Source: JADCRZ01 sp965200945 (GTDB taxonomy: Bacteria; Bacteroidota; Bacteroidia; Chitinophagales; Chitinophagaceae). From it: 64,000 nt of DNA. Location of the stretch: contig OZ241749.1 in NCBI GenBank assembly GCA_965200945.1, positions 5,208,001-5,272,000 of the forward strand, read 5' to 3'. Shown in pieces: positions 45,619 through 54,133 of this stretch (positions are counted from its first letter, which is position 1; the number at the start of each line of letters is the position of its first letter). Position numbers and translations under genes: made by a program. The notes beneath the pieces are model-generated. The model was not told the origin of the DNA. It did no database searches and saw only the letters and a program-made list of their open reading frames with translations.

Positions 45619-47229
45619 ATGAAGCTTATAACACTATTATCTATTTCCTTACTTATTTTTTACGACGGCATTGGCCAAACCTGGCAGGACACATTATCAC
45701 TCATAAGCAAAACCTTTAACCAATACCAAACACAAAATCCGGGGTGCCAGGTATCAGTGTCAAGGAAGGGCCAGATAATATTTTCAAAGGCATGGGGAAT
45801 GGCCGATCTGGAGCATAACGTTTCTCTTTCAACGAACTCGATTTTTGAAGCCGGCTCAATCTCAAAACAATTCACTGCTGCTGCAATTCTCTTGCTTGAG
45901 CAGCAGGAGAAACTTTCACTTGACGACAACGTCAGAAAATATATTCCCGAATTGCCGGATTATGGTTCTCCGATCACACTTCGCCAGATGCTTCATCACA
46001 CCAGCGGGTTACGGGAATGGAGCGATATAGCATCCCTGACCGGATGGTCTCGTGGACAGAAGTTTTATACTAATGAAGATGTATTGGAGATCCTTGTTCA
46101 TCAAAAGCAGGTAAATAATAAACCGGGAGACGAATTTCTATACAGCAATTCTAATTATGTCTTGTTTGCTTTAATTGTAAAGCGGGTAAGTAATTCAACG
46201 CTGGCTGAGTTTACCAAAAAGTACATCTTCGAACCTGCTCAAATGATACACACGCAATGGAGAGATGATCCAAACAGGGTCGTTGCAAACCGCGCTATTG
46301 CTTATTCGAAATCACCCATCGGTTATGAAACAGACATGCCCAACGAGTTCGCCTATGGCCCCGGTGGCTTATTGACAACTACAGAAGATTTGCTGAAGTG
46401 GAACAATTTTTACCTCAGCGGAAAGCTGGGAACGGCAATACTAACAAAGCAGATACACACGGACCCATTAAACAGTGGCGAAAAGAACATGTACGCCGCG
46501 GGTTTATTCGTTAACAAGGTGCTGGGTTGGAATAATATAAGTCACGATGGAGCAACGGCAAGTTACCGGGCGTATCTGGAAGCATTCCCTGAATTGCAGC
46601 TATCCATCGGGATCCTGAGCAACACTTCTCAATTCAATATCAACAATGTAGCAGACAGCCTTCGAAGAATATTTGTTCCGGAAAAAGCGGAAAAGACAAT
46701 AAAAAGTGATTCTTCTGTCAGACTCCACAAAGATTATTTAAATAGTCTTGCTGGTATGTATGTAAATGAAAGAAACTTATCGACGTTTCAATTGTCAACA
46801 AAAGGAGATGTGCTGATAATTGATCATTACCTGCCTCTTACCGCACTATCCAAACATCTTTTTAAGGCTAGTAATTCTATGTTTTATATAGATGGGACAA
46901 AAGGGTTATACATCCCTTTGTCACCTCGGGATACCATTAAGTTCTCAAAAGTTGAAGCAGTTACACTTGTAAATAAAGGCTTCGATAACTATGAAGGAAA
47001 ATACTTTTCAGAGGAAACCAATTCATCGGTGATTGTGCGTCATGACAGTAGCAGACTATTCATACGTTTGAATGCAAATAAAGTATACCAATTGAGGCCA
47101 ACGTACAAAGATGCCTTTAATATCAATGAATTAGACTGTGACGTGAAATTCATCCGAAACCATCAAAAGAAAATAAGTACAATCAAATTTTATTTTTGGA
47201 GATCAAGGGGTATAGAATATCATAAATAG
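45619..47229 (+). CDS. Exported serine hydrolase (class C beta-lactamase-related)
   Basis: A 536-residue protein with a signal peptide (to about residue 20). The penicillin-binding fold is shown by SxxK (Ser80-I-S-Lys83 in AGSISKQF), the YSN motif (Tyr175-Ser-Asn177) and HDG in place of KTG (NISHDGATAS). Residues 350-536 form a beta-rich C-terminal domain. Such proteins are peptidases or esterases more often than true beta-lactamases. Base composition is clearly more A+T-rich than the genes to its left. ATG at 45619 starts the signal peptide. Confidence 0.85.
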   Translation: MKLITLLSISLLIFYDGIGQTWQDTLSLISKTFNQYQTQNPGCQVSVSRKGQIIFSKAWGMADLEHNVSLSTNSIFEAGSISKQFTAAAILLLEQQEKLSLDDNVRKYIPELPDYGSPITLRQMLHHTSGLREWSDIASLTGWSRGQKFYTNEDVLEILVHQKQVNNKPGDEFLYSNSNYVLFALIVKRVSNSTLAEFTKKYIFEPAQMIHTQWRDDPNRVVANRAIAYSKSPIGYETDMPNEFAYGPGGLLTTTEDLLKWNNFYLSGKLGTAILTKQIHTDPLNSGEKNMYAAGLFVNKVLGWNNISHDGATASYRAYLEAFPELQLSIGILSNTSQFNINNVADSLRRIFVPEKAEKTIKSDSSVRLHKDYLNSLAGMYVNERNLSTFQLSTKGDVLIIDHYLPLTALSKHLFKASNSMFYIDGTKGLYIPLSPRDTIKFSKVEAVTLVNKGFDNYEGKYFSEETNSSVIVRHDSSRLFIRLNANKVYQLRPTYKDAFNINELDCDVKFIRNHQKKISTIKFYFWRSRGIEYHK

Positions 47230-47230
47230 T

Positions 47231-47273
47231 GAGACTGTAAATTAACTCCTGACACAGTTTAATTTACAGTCTC
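47231..47273. repeat. Inverted repeat next to a transposase remnant
   Basis: GAGACTGTAAATTA (47231-47244) and its exact complement (47260-47273) enclose 15 bases. Two bases separate it from the serine hydrolase stop and it directly precedes the transposase remnant. It could be an insertion-sequence end or a terminator for the hydrolase gene. Confidence 0.5.
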
Positions 47274-47281
47274 CGGCGTCA

Positions 47282-47527
47282 TTGGGAATACATCTGTTGT
47301 TCTTACCACCTTATTCTCCAAACCTGAACATTATTGAACGGCTATGGAAGTTTGCCAGGAAGAACATGCTGTATGCAAAATACTATGATGATGCACCAGC
47401 TTTCCACCTGGCTATTGAAACCTTTTTTGTAGACATCAACAAGAATTGCAAGAAACAACTCAAGTCTCTTCTAACGCTAAATTTTCAGTTCTTCGATGGC
47501 AAAAACTCACTAATTTACCCCTTGTGA
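47282..47527 (+). pseudogene. IS630-type transposase, C-terminal remnant
   Basis: About 81 codons with LLFLPPYSPNLNIIERLWKF, the conserved end of IS630/Tc1-type DDE transposases including the last catalytic Glu. The rest of the gene is absent, and the left side begins directly at the inverted repeat. Not functional. Confidence 0.8.
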
Positions 47528-47579
47528 AGTATAGATATCTAGCCAGAGTCTCCGTTGGAATGAAAATTAGAAGCTTGGA

Positions 47580-47981
47580 TTACACTGCTTCCTTAAATAT
47601 ATTTTCTATTTGGCTATTCAGGGGCTTAGACACGTATCCTTTGACCAGTGGATTGGCTTCCGCTTTGTTCAAGTCGATGGGGTCGATTGAAGAAGACAGA
47701 ATGTAAATCGTGAAGTGCTTGATGAGATCAGGGTCCAGCGCCGCAAGTTTTTCCAAGACATCCCAGCCTGTTAAAACCGGCATATTGATATCCAGAAATA
47801 TCAGCGTCGAAATCCCTCCCACCTCATTGCTATCTGCCACATATTCTAATCCCTTCTCCGGATCGGTAAAGCTGATAACATCCACCTCATTGGTTTGCAG
47901 CACTCGCTTAATGATGAATTTACTGAGATGGTTGTTGACAGGATCATCATCGATCAGTAATATTCTCTTGAAAGCTGTCAT
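47580..47981 (-). CDS. Single-domain response regulator (CheY-like)
   Basis: A 133-residue receiver domain without output domain. The acidic pocket is LLIDDDP (Asp11-13), the phosphoacceptor Asp64 lies in FLDINMPVL, Ser97 near ILSSS and Lys119 in SKPL. All key residues are present, so it should be phosphorylated. It lies 12 bases after the GAF-PAS protein gene in the same direction, so they probably work together. Confidence 0.9.
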   Translation of the reverse strand: MTAFKRILLIDDDPVNNHLSKFIIKRVLQTNEVDVISFTDPEKGLEYVADSNEVGGISTLIFLDINMPVLTGWDVLEKLAALDPDLIKHFTIYILSSSIDPIDLNKAEANPLVKGYVSKPLNSQIENIFKEAV

Positions 47982-47993
47982 TTAAATACTTAT

Positions 47994-49094
47994 TTAAAAA
48001 TCCAGGGTTTCTGTTAGCCGGACAATGTCGTGAATCTTTTTATCCAGCGATGCCACTTCCTCTTTCATGAACTGGTAATTTTGCACAAAATCGTCGCTGT
48101 TGGAGTCTTCCAGTAGCCCTAAAAGCCCTATTATATTCGCCACAGGTCTTCTAATTTCATGAGATTGTATTTGCGCAATCTTGCGCAAGGCGTTGTTTTG
48201 CTGCAAAATTTCTTCTTTGCTGTTGACCCTTTCCGTGACATCCGTCGAATCGATCGATACGCCGATAATTTCTCCGTGATGGTTCTTTACCGGGTTGAAT
48301 TCCATGGCCCACCAAACCGGTTTTGAGCGTTCATATTCGGCCTTCCTTTCCAAATAGACCCGCTCTCCGGCCAAGGCTAAACTTATATTGTGGGTAATAA
48401 ATTCTATGGCGTTTTCACTGATGAAAGACGTGATGGGTTGCCCTTCTTTCATTGCTTTATCATTCAAGAGTGTAACGAAATCGGCCGCGGACCTGTTGAA
48501 AGCCAGAACAATCATTTCCTTGTTCACGAAGATGTGAGCGGTCGGAGAACTTTGAAATATAGATTTTAGTTTTATCTCCGACTCCTGGACTTTTCCCGTC
48601 TCTTCACGGAGCATTTTCAAACTCAGTTCAAATTCCAGGATTGTGGAGACCTGATGCGCTAAAATTTTGAGCACCTGTTTTTGCTCCTCTGTCAGTACAT
48701 TGGGTTTTTGGTCTATGACACACAAACTGCCGATATTTTGTCCGGATTGTGTCTGGAGCGGGGAACCCGCGTAGAACCTGATATTTGGAAACCCTGTAAC
48801 TAGGGGATTGTTGACAAATCTGCCGTCTAATAAAGAATCCTTCACCTCCAATACTTCATCCTGAAGTATTGTAAACCTGCAAAAGGCGTCTTCGAGGGGC
48901 GTTTCTTCTACGTCCAGACCAGTTTGAAAATGAATATACTGCTTTTGATCGTCGAGCAGGGTGATCAGAACAATGGGAGACTTGCAGATCAACGACGTAA
49001 GTGTGATAATGTCTTCGAGCTCTCGTTTCGTGGACATGTCCAAGCTCTTCAGTCTCTTCACGATTTGGGCCCTTCTTGCCTCGGATTCTTGCAT
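47994..49094 (-). CDS. GAF-PAS sensor with HisKA domain but no ATPase domain
   Basis: A 366-residue cytoplasmic protein. A GAF domain spans about residues 25-165 (FYAGSPLQTQSGQNIGSLCVID), a PAS domain about 185-300 (SIFQSSPTAHIFVNKEM to DVTERVN), and a HisKA helix pair follows with phospho-His in IQSHEIRRPVANIIG. The chain then ends after about 60 residues, without the N, G1 and G2 boxes of an HATPase domain. It may depend on another kinase, or act as a phosphotransfer hub for the receiver next to it. Start ATG 49094 was chosen over a TTG 24 bases upstream. Confidence 0.82.
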   Translation of the reverse strand: MQESEARRAQIVKRLKSLDMSTKRELEDIITLTSLICKSPIVLITLLDDQKQYIHFQTGLDVEETPLEDAFCRFTILQDEVLEVKDSLLDGRFVNNPLVTGFPNIRFYAGSPLQTQSGQNIGSLCVIDQKPNVLTEEQKQVLKILAHQVSTILEFELSLKMLREETGKVQESEIKLKSIFQSSPTAHIFVNKEMIVLAFNRSAADFVTLLNDKAMKEGQPITSFISENAIEFITHNISLALAGERVYLERKAEYERSKPVWWAMEFNPVKNHHGEIIGVSIDSTDVTERVNSKEEILQQNNALRKIAQIQSHEIRRPVANIIGLLGLLEDSNSDDFVQNYQFMKEEVASLDKKIHDIVRLTETLDF

Positions 49095-49219
49095 TGTACA
49101 GGGGACGGATTTGGTCAAAAACGTTTTTGAAAATGGTTTATTGCCTGTCGATCAGGCCCGCATGTATATTCCGGCGACTGTTTAGACTTAAGCCTCTAAG
49201 TGTCAAGCCGGCACAAATT

Positions 49220-49262
49220 CATCTATGCAAATCTTACATTGAATGTTATATTTGCATAGATG
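49220..49262. promoter_or_regulatory. 43-bp palindrome overlapping the start codon of the DUF4143 gene
   Basis: CATCTATGCAAAT (49220-49232) and its exact complement (49250-49262) enclose an inner ACATT-G-AATGT palindrome. Only the three-base steps between the arms do not match. The last ATG of the right arm is the start codon. Autoregulation by a DNA-binding product or a site for a host factor is inferred. Confidence 0.6.
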
Positions 49263-50435
49263 ATCAAGCGCCGACTCGAATCCCTGGTTGCCGAAACCCT
49301 GCAAAGAACCTCTGCCGTAGCCCTGATCGGGCCGCGCCAGGTGGGCAAAACGACGCTCGCCCTCAACATTGCGGAGTCCACCACTTCGGTATACCTCGAC
49401 TTGGAAAGCCGCCTCGACCTGCAGAAGGTGCAGGACATCACAGCCTTTCAGACCCAGAACAGCGGCAGACTGATCATCATGGACGAAGTCCAGCGTTTGC
49501 CGGAAGTGTTCGCTTCCCTGCGTGGCATTATCGACAAGGAGCGCCGCAAGGGCAACAAGACCGGCCAGTTCCTGTTTCTGGGTTCGGCTTCGATAGACCT
49601 CTTGCGGCAATCCAGCGAGTCTCTGGCCGGGCGCATCGCTTATATCGAGCTTACCCCCATCGACGTCTTGGAATACGCCGGTGACGATCTCGATGAGTTG
49701 AACATGCTCTGGTTGCGCGGCGGTTTTCCCGAAAGCCTTCTGGCCGCAACGGATAGAAACAGTATCCGCTGGCGCAACGATTTCATCAGAACGTATCTGG
49801 AACGCGATATTCCACAATTGGGGCCGCGCATTCCGGCAATAACGCTGGAACGCTTTTGGACGATGCTCGCGCATAACCAGGGCGGTGTTCTCAACGCCGC
49901 CAGCCTGGCCAGAAGCCTGGAAGTCTCGGGAGTGACCATCGGGCGTTACCTGGATTTGATGGTCGATCTTTTGCTGGTCAGGCGCTTGCAACCCTGGACA
50001 TTCAACATCGGAAAGCGCCTGGTTCGCTCCCCCAAGGTTTATGTCCGGGACAGCGGCATTGCCCATGCCCTCCTGAACATCGAACGCTTCAACGATCTGC
50101 TGGGACACCCGGTAACCGGCGGAAGCTGGGAAGGCTTTGTCATTGAAAATCTCCTGTCGGTCGCACCGGCCAGGGTGCAGCCGTTTTATTACGGTACGCC
50201 GGGTGGTGCGGAGATCGACTTGATCCTGGAATTTTCCAGCAAGGAAAAATGGGCGATAGAAATCAAGCGCAGTTCTTCGCCATCTTTATCCAAAGGATTC
50301 CATATTGCTTGCGATGACATCAAGCCGCACAGGCGCTATGTTGTTTATTCAGGCCAAGACAGCTTTTCGCTGGGTAATGGCATTACGGCGATTCCCCTGC
50401 ATGAACTTATGCAAGAAATTATTAAGCAAGGATAA
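49260..50435 (+). CDS. AAA ATPase with DUF4143 domain
   Basis: A 391-residue protein. The Walker A motif is GPRQVGKTT (about 24-32) and Walker B lies in RLIIMDEVQRLP. LERDIPQL and a winged-helix-like region follow. The C-terminal DUF4143 carries GGAEIDLILEFSSKEKWAIEIKRSSSP, a D...E-x-K pattern as in restriction-endonuclease-like folds. The family is common, mobile and of unknown role. Base composition is G+C-richer than most neighbours of the accessory region, suggesting separate arrival. No partner gene is seen. Confidence 0.88.
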   Translation: MIKRRLESLVAETLQRTSAVALIGPRQVGKTTLALNIAESTTSVYLDLESRLDLQKVQDITAFQTQNSGRLIIMDEVQRLPEVFASLRGIIDKERRKGNKTGQFLFLGSASIDLLRQSSESLAGRIAYIELTPIDVLEYAGDDLDELNMLWLRGGFPESLLAATDRNSIRWRNDFIRTYLERDIPQLGPRIPAITLERFWTMLAHNQGGVLNAASLARSLEVSGVTIGRYLDLMVDLLLVRRLQPWTFNIGKRLVRSPKVYVRDSGIAHALLNIERFNDLLGHPVTGGSWEGFVIENLLSVAPARVQPFYYGTPGGAEIDLILEFSSKEKWAIEIKRSSSPSLSKGFHIACDDIKPHRRYVVYSGQDSFSLGNGITAIPLHELMQEIIKQG

Positions 50436-50462
50436 TAATCAGATTAAAACCTACAAAATACA

Positions 50463-50867
50463 GGGGCTTGTGTTGTTGTTTATGGCGCTAATTCGCAAAT
50501 CATAGAGTATTTTGTCAGGCGTTGGAGCATGGAGGTAACATTTAGAGAAGTAAGGGAGCATAAGGGGGTGGAAAGTCAGCGGCAGTGGAGTGACCGGGCC
50601 ATTGGCTGCACGACCCCTTCGCTGATGGGGTTGTTCTGTATTGTAGCGTTGTGGGCAGATAGTCTGTTTAAGAACGGACATGTAAAAACGGAATCAAGCG
50701 CGTGGTATCAGAAAGCGCGTCCAACGTTTTCTGACGCATTGAGTGCAGTAAGAAAACAGCTCTGGCAGGAATGAAAATATTGCATGTCGAATGAGAAAAT
50801 CGAAATGATAAAAATACCAAAAGCCCTCTACAGTGAGCTTACGGAACTACTGGCCAGGGCCGCGTAA
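50463..50867 (+). pseudogene. DDE transposase (IS4/IS701-like), C-terminal remnant
   Basis: The frame GANSQIIEYFVRRWSMEVTF, then REHKGVESQRQWSDRAIGCT and LMGLFCIVALWADSL, is the conserved end of such transposases. An in-frame TGA at 50772-50774 interrupts it before a final EMIKIPKALYSELTELL segment ending at TAA 50867. N-terminal two thirds are absent. It begins just after the DUF4143 gene. Confidence 0.75.
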
Positions 50868-50930
50868 ACTGTTAAAGTCCAGCTAAGCAAATAATTTGAA
50901 ATTCTGTTCGAAGAATATGGTTAGGCAAAC

Positions 50931-51404
50931 CTAAAAATCGTAAACGGTTACGGCAATCTCCCTGTCAATGAAAGAATCCGTGATCAGCGGCTCTATATTA
51001 TCCCAAGTGCCACCGGCAAGCCCGCATCCGATCCGAGGCATATGAACAGAAGCCTTCTTTTCAGCAGCATATTGCGCTACCATTTCAAGGCATTCTTTCA
51101 CTGCTTCATATCGGATGGGTGGATTTCTCTGCTCGTCCTTGCTTACCCGGTGCTGGCCGATCATGTTAAGTAACCCATAAATCCGGCTCTACCAGGACTA
51201 ATTGAACCTGTCCAAGCTCAAAGCCGTACCTTGTTAAATACCACTGCCGATACTGCTGGTCAGGTTCCGGCCACTGGTTGCTGACAGCCATAACGAAGCC
51301 CTTACCCCATTTGCCGATGTCATTGCAGATATGGATGATTATCTTGTTGCCGGCGCCAACTGTTCGGGTGGCGTCTCCTTTGGTGTAGACTATTTTTTTG
51401 TCAT
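50931..51404 (-). pseudogene. Macro-domain protein broken by two frameshifts
   Basis: Read on the minus strand from ATG 51404, the protein would be MTKKIVYTKGDAT..., a macro domain of about 155 residues. A run of seven A (51392-51398) is one short, throwing the frame. From KKIVY to VEPDLWVT the sequence is a good macro N-terminal half, with HICNDIGKWGKGF. One extra T near 51168 then shifts the frame again, and NMIGQHRVSKDEQ to VHMPRIGCGLAGGTWD gives the C-terminal half. Macro domains bind ADP-ribose. The gene is not expected to work. Confidence 0.78.
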
Positions 51405-51558
51405 AGGCTCATGTCCTTTTACCTTGATCTTCATTTTGCTTACTTCGTTCTGTCTGTCATCCTTATATAAGAAAACCCTTATAAGCGAAACTTTATCGGA
51501 ATTGCCTGCATAATACATGGTCCTGTCCGTTTTCATCATCAACCTTTTCGAATTAAGT

Positions 51559-51981
51559 ATGCATCAGCTAATGTATCTCAGTTCTAAGTCCTGTGAAATA
51601 TCAAAGGAAGATTTGTATGACATTCTAACAAAAAGCAGAAGCAACAACACCCTATCAGGTGTAACTGGATTGTTGCTATTTTACAATGGCTCATTCCTGC
51701 AAATACTCGAAGGGGAGAAAGCAGTGGTACATGATCTTTACTTAAAGATTATGCAGGACCGAAGACATAGTGGATTTGTTACAATCTTTCGTAAGAGTAT
51801 AGAACATAGGGATTTCGCAGAATGGTCAATGGGTTTCAGAAACTTATCCTCTGATGAATGGGATCGATTATCAGGGTTCGCATCTCTGAATGATAGACAC
51901 AAATTTTTACAAAATATAGAGTCCAAGAGTCTAGAAACAGTTACCATGATTAAAACCTTTTTTAATGTGAACGCAAGGTGA
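51559..51981 (+). CDS. BLUF-domain blue-light sensor
   Basis: A 140-residue single-domain flavin photoreceptor. The residues of the light switch are present with canonical spacing: Tyr6 (LMYLSS), Asn30 (SRSNNTLSG) and Gln48 (NGSFLQILEG), with Trp and Met in EWSMGF. It senses blue light through FAD and must act through a partner, since no output domain is attached. The start at 51559 begins the first beta strand; an in-frame extension upstream is unlikely. Confidence 0.9.
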   Translation: MHQLMYLSSKSCEISKEDLYDILTKSRSNNTLSGVTGLLLFYNGSFLQILEGEKAVVHDLYLKIMQDRRHSGFVTIFRKSIEHRDFAEWSMGFRNLSSDEWDRLSGFASLNDRHKFLQNIESKSLETVTMIKTFFNVNAR

Positions 51982-52040
51982 ATTATCCTACATAAACGGC
52001 AATAGCCGGATTGGCATCATGAATGACATTAGTTACCCTC

Positions 52041-52322
52041 TCATCTATTGTAATTCTCAATCTGCCTGCCAATCCAATCAATAAACCAATTAAAGAAGAA
52101 GGCCGGACGGTGTTCACAAAACCACCTGCAGTTTTCATCTTGCTCGAAGATAAACGAAACTGATCCTTGGGTGGGGTGAATCAGGTAGATGAAGTGATTG
52201 CCAGACGGTTTGATTACTTCCCTGGCCGGGTACATCTCCGGATGTATAGCCAGGTACCAGAGATCGTTCCCATCCTTGAAATTGATATTGAAGCTGCCGT
52301 AAGCGAAATCCACCTGTTCCAT
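52041..52322 (-). CDS. Small protein of unknown function
   Basis: A 93-residue frame starting with ATG 52322 and rich in aromatic residues (DLWYLAIHPEMYP, FFFNWFIDWIG). It has no signal peptide or known domain. The sequence reads like a compact folded protein but no relative was recognised. Confidence 0.45.
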   Translation of the reverse strand: MEQVDFAYGSFNINFKDGNDLWYLAIHPEMYPAREVIKPSGNHFIYLIHPTQGSVSFIFEQDENCRWFCEHRPAFFFNWFIDWIGRQIENYNR

Positions 52323-52737
52323 AAAGAAATGTTACGAGGAACGGCCGGTGCGGCAATTTGAAATTTGTCAAATCTCATGTTACCATCCTTGTATGCAGAA
52401 TAAGTTCGTATGTTCTTTATGACCTTTAATTGTACAAACAAACATGAAAGAGTTTTTAGGCAGAAATATGTCTAACATTTTCGAGACTACGGAGATGAAT
52501 CGATTCACAAATCACGGCTTTCACTTATAATACATTGCAAAACATACATTTGCGATTAGAGACGAAGACAGGAGGCTGCTTATTGAAATAGGAGATGAAT
52601 TTATCAACTCTACTACTTTACACTTATCGATCAAAAATTCAACGAAGTAAATTTCGAGGTTCATAGGATTTTAAATACATTAATTGTCCCGAAGTTTCAG
52701 TGATGCCCGGTTATCCTTTATCTATAATATTTAATTA
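52323..52737. other. Gap, possible decayed sequence
   Basis: 415 A+T-rich bases. Two short adjacent open stretches on the plus strand (from ATG 52444, and near 52540-52650 with IRDEDRRLLIEIGDEF) read somewhat like coding sequence but are too short and broken to call. Confidence 0.3.
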
Positions 52738-53172
52738 ATGCCAAAAAATGGACCTGTTGTAATTGTTGAAGACAGTATTGACGTTCAAAGCCTCATGTGC
52801 GAAGCCTTGGAACAAATAAAGTTGAAGAACAGGGTACAACTATGTAGTACAGCTGAAGAAGCACTGGAGTTTCTAAGCAATACTTCAGAAAAACCCTTTC
52901 TCATTCTTACAAAAACCGCATTACCGGGTATCAGCGGATTAGATTTCCAGGTGAAAGTTCAGGAGACAGATCACCTTAGACAGCGTAGTGTTCCATTTAT
53001 CTTTTTCTCAGATTCTGAGTCATTGGAAACGGCTGGAAAAGCTTATACCATGAAAGCCCAGGGATACTTTATAGTACCCCAAAATTTTATAAGCTTAAAG
53101 CTCGCTTTATTCTCAATTACAGATTATTGGCAACGTTCAGTTCATCCAAGTTCTGCGATTTTTAATCTTTGA
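52738..53172 (+). CDS. Degenerate receiver-domain protein (pseudo-receiver)
   Basis: A 144-residue CheY-like domain. The acidic pair Glu11-Asp12 (VIVEDS) remains, but the phosphoacceptor position is Lys59 (ILTKTALPG, four residues before the conserved Pro63), and the conserved Lys before Pro is Val (FIVPQN). It therefore cannot use the usual phosphorylation chemistry. It may bind partners constitutively, or respond to the BLUF protein or GAF-PAS protein encoded nearby; this is speculation from position. Confidence 0.8.
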   Translation: MPKNGPVVIVEDSIDVQSLMCEALEQIKLKNRVQLCSTAEEALEFLSNTSEKPFLILTKTALPGISGLDFQVKVQETDHLRQRSVPFIFFSDSESLETAGKAYTMKAQGYFIVPQNFISLKLALFSITDYWQRSVHPSSAIFNL

Positions 53173-53239
53173 TACTGTTCGATGGATTGACCCATTTCCC
53201 TTTGAAATAGGCCAATAAACAGTACCGATAATAAAGTAA

Positions 53240-53350
53240 GTGTTCCCAGATACTTGCACAGGGTATAACGGTGAAAGTGGTTCTTCGTCACTTTTGGTGG
53301 TGTTCCCTTTCGGAATGGATGTCAATTATTCGATTACTGCGACAGATTAG
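53240..53350 (+). pseudogene. Short coding-like remnant
   Basis: A 36-codon stretch between stops (FPDTCTGYNGESGSSS, LVVFPFGMDVNYSITATD) reads like the end of a secreted beta-rich protein. No start or upstream part was found. Weak call. Confidence 0.25.
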
Positions 53351-53386
53351 GATGGTTGCATGTAAGAAGATGAGCTTCGAAATAAT

Positions 53387-53914
53387 TTACCACCAAAATT
53401 GACGCAGAACCAATTTGCGTTGTTGTTCCAGTATGGCAGACCTGTTCTGCTCATCAAGTATATACATTTTGCTAAACTTAGCTTCTTTTTTCAAAAAAGC
53501 ATTTTTTACAAAGCACCATTGCAGTTCTTCATCGGGTTCTTCCTGTATAGCTTCATTATAGGGTATAAAATTTTCATGTAACAAATCTGCACAACGTTTC
53601 AGAATGAGAAGTTTAATAGATTCTATTTTTTCGGTAAGCTTCAGCAGGAAGCTTTTATTAAAGGTCCAGAAAACGTATCTGGTCAAATCCTCGAAATAGT
53701 TGATGTTCCAGAAAGAATCATCCGTCAAAGAAATATGGTTGCTCAATAGTGTAACGCAATTGCCCGTTCTAATGATCTGTGCTGCATACTGATCATTGAA
53801 GCCTATTTTAAAATTAAACTTACTAGTGGTTTTTCCTTCCACCGAAACTTCATTAAGGTAGTAATGGTTTGATAAGAGTTTTGTAGCAAAGCTTATTTTT
53901 CTATTTTTATCCAT
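53387..53914 (-). CDS. Protein of unknown function
   Basis: A 175-residue soluble protein starting at ATG 53914. N-terminal half beta-type (KFNFKIGFNDQYAAQII), C-terminal half helical and charged (LTEKIESIKLLILKRCADLL, ending ILEQQRKLVLRQFWW). No domain recognised. A+T-rich like its neighbours. Confidence 0.55.
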   Translation of the reverse strand: MDKNRKISFATKLLSNHYYLNEVSVEGKTTSKFNFKIGFNDQYAAQIIRTGNCVTLLSNHISLTDDSFWNINYFEDLTRYVFWTFNKSFLLKLTEKIESIKLLILKRCADLLHENFIPYNEAIQEEPDEELQWCFVKNAFLKKEAKFSKMYILDEQNRSAILEQQRKLVLRQFWW

Positions 53915-54133
53915 TTAAGAAAGCTTTCATATCAAAATCCAAATATCAGCTATATTTAAAAAATAATGTGCTTCATTTTGGGCTCAAATAATTGCTCCTA
54001 TAAACTCAAGAATGAAAGTTCTTAAATTAAAAAACGGTTTATTGATTTGATAAGAGGCTCATTAGTACGTTTTTATACTAATGATTTGTATTATTATATA
54101 CTTTATAGTGAAATGTTTCAAATAAGCCTTTAG

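Noticed and set aside
49260..50435. DUF4143 ATPase as half of a toxin-antitoxin or defence pair
   Set aside because: The gene has no coupled partner; its neighbours are a transposase remnant and a sensor gene read the other way.
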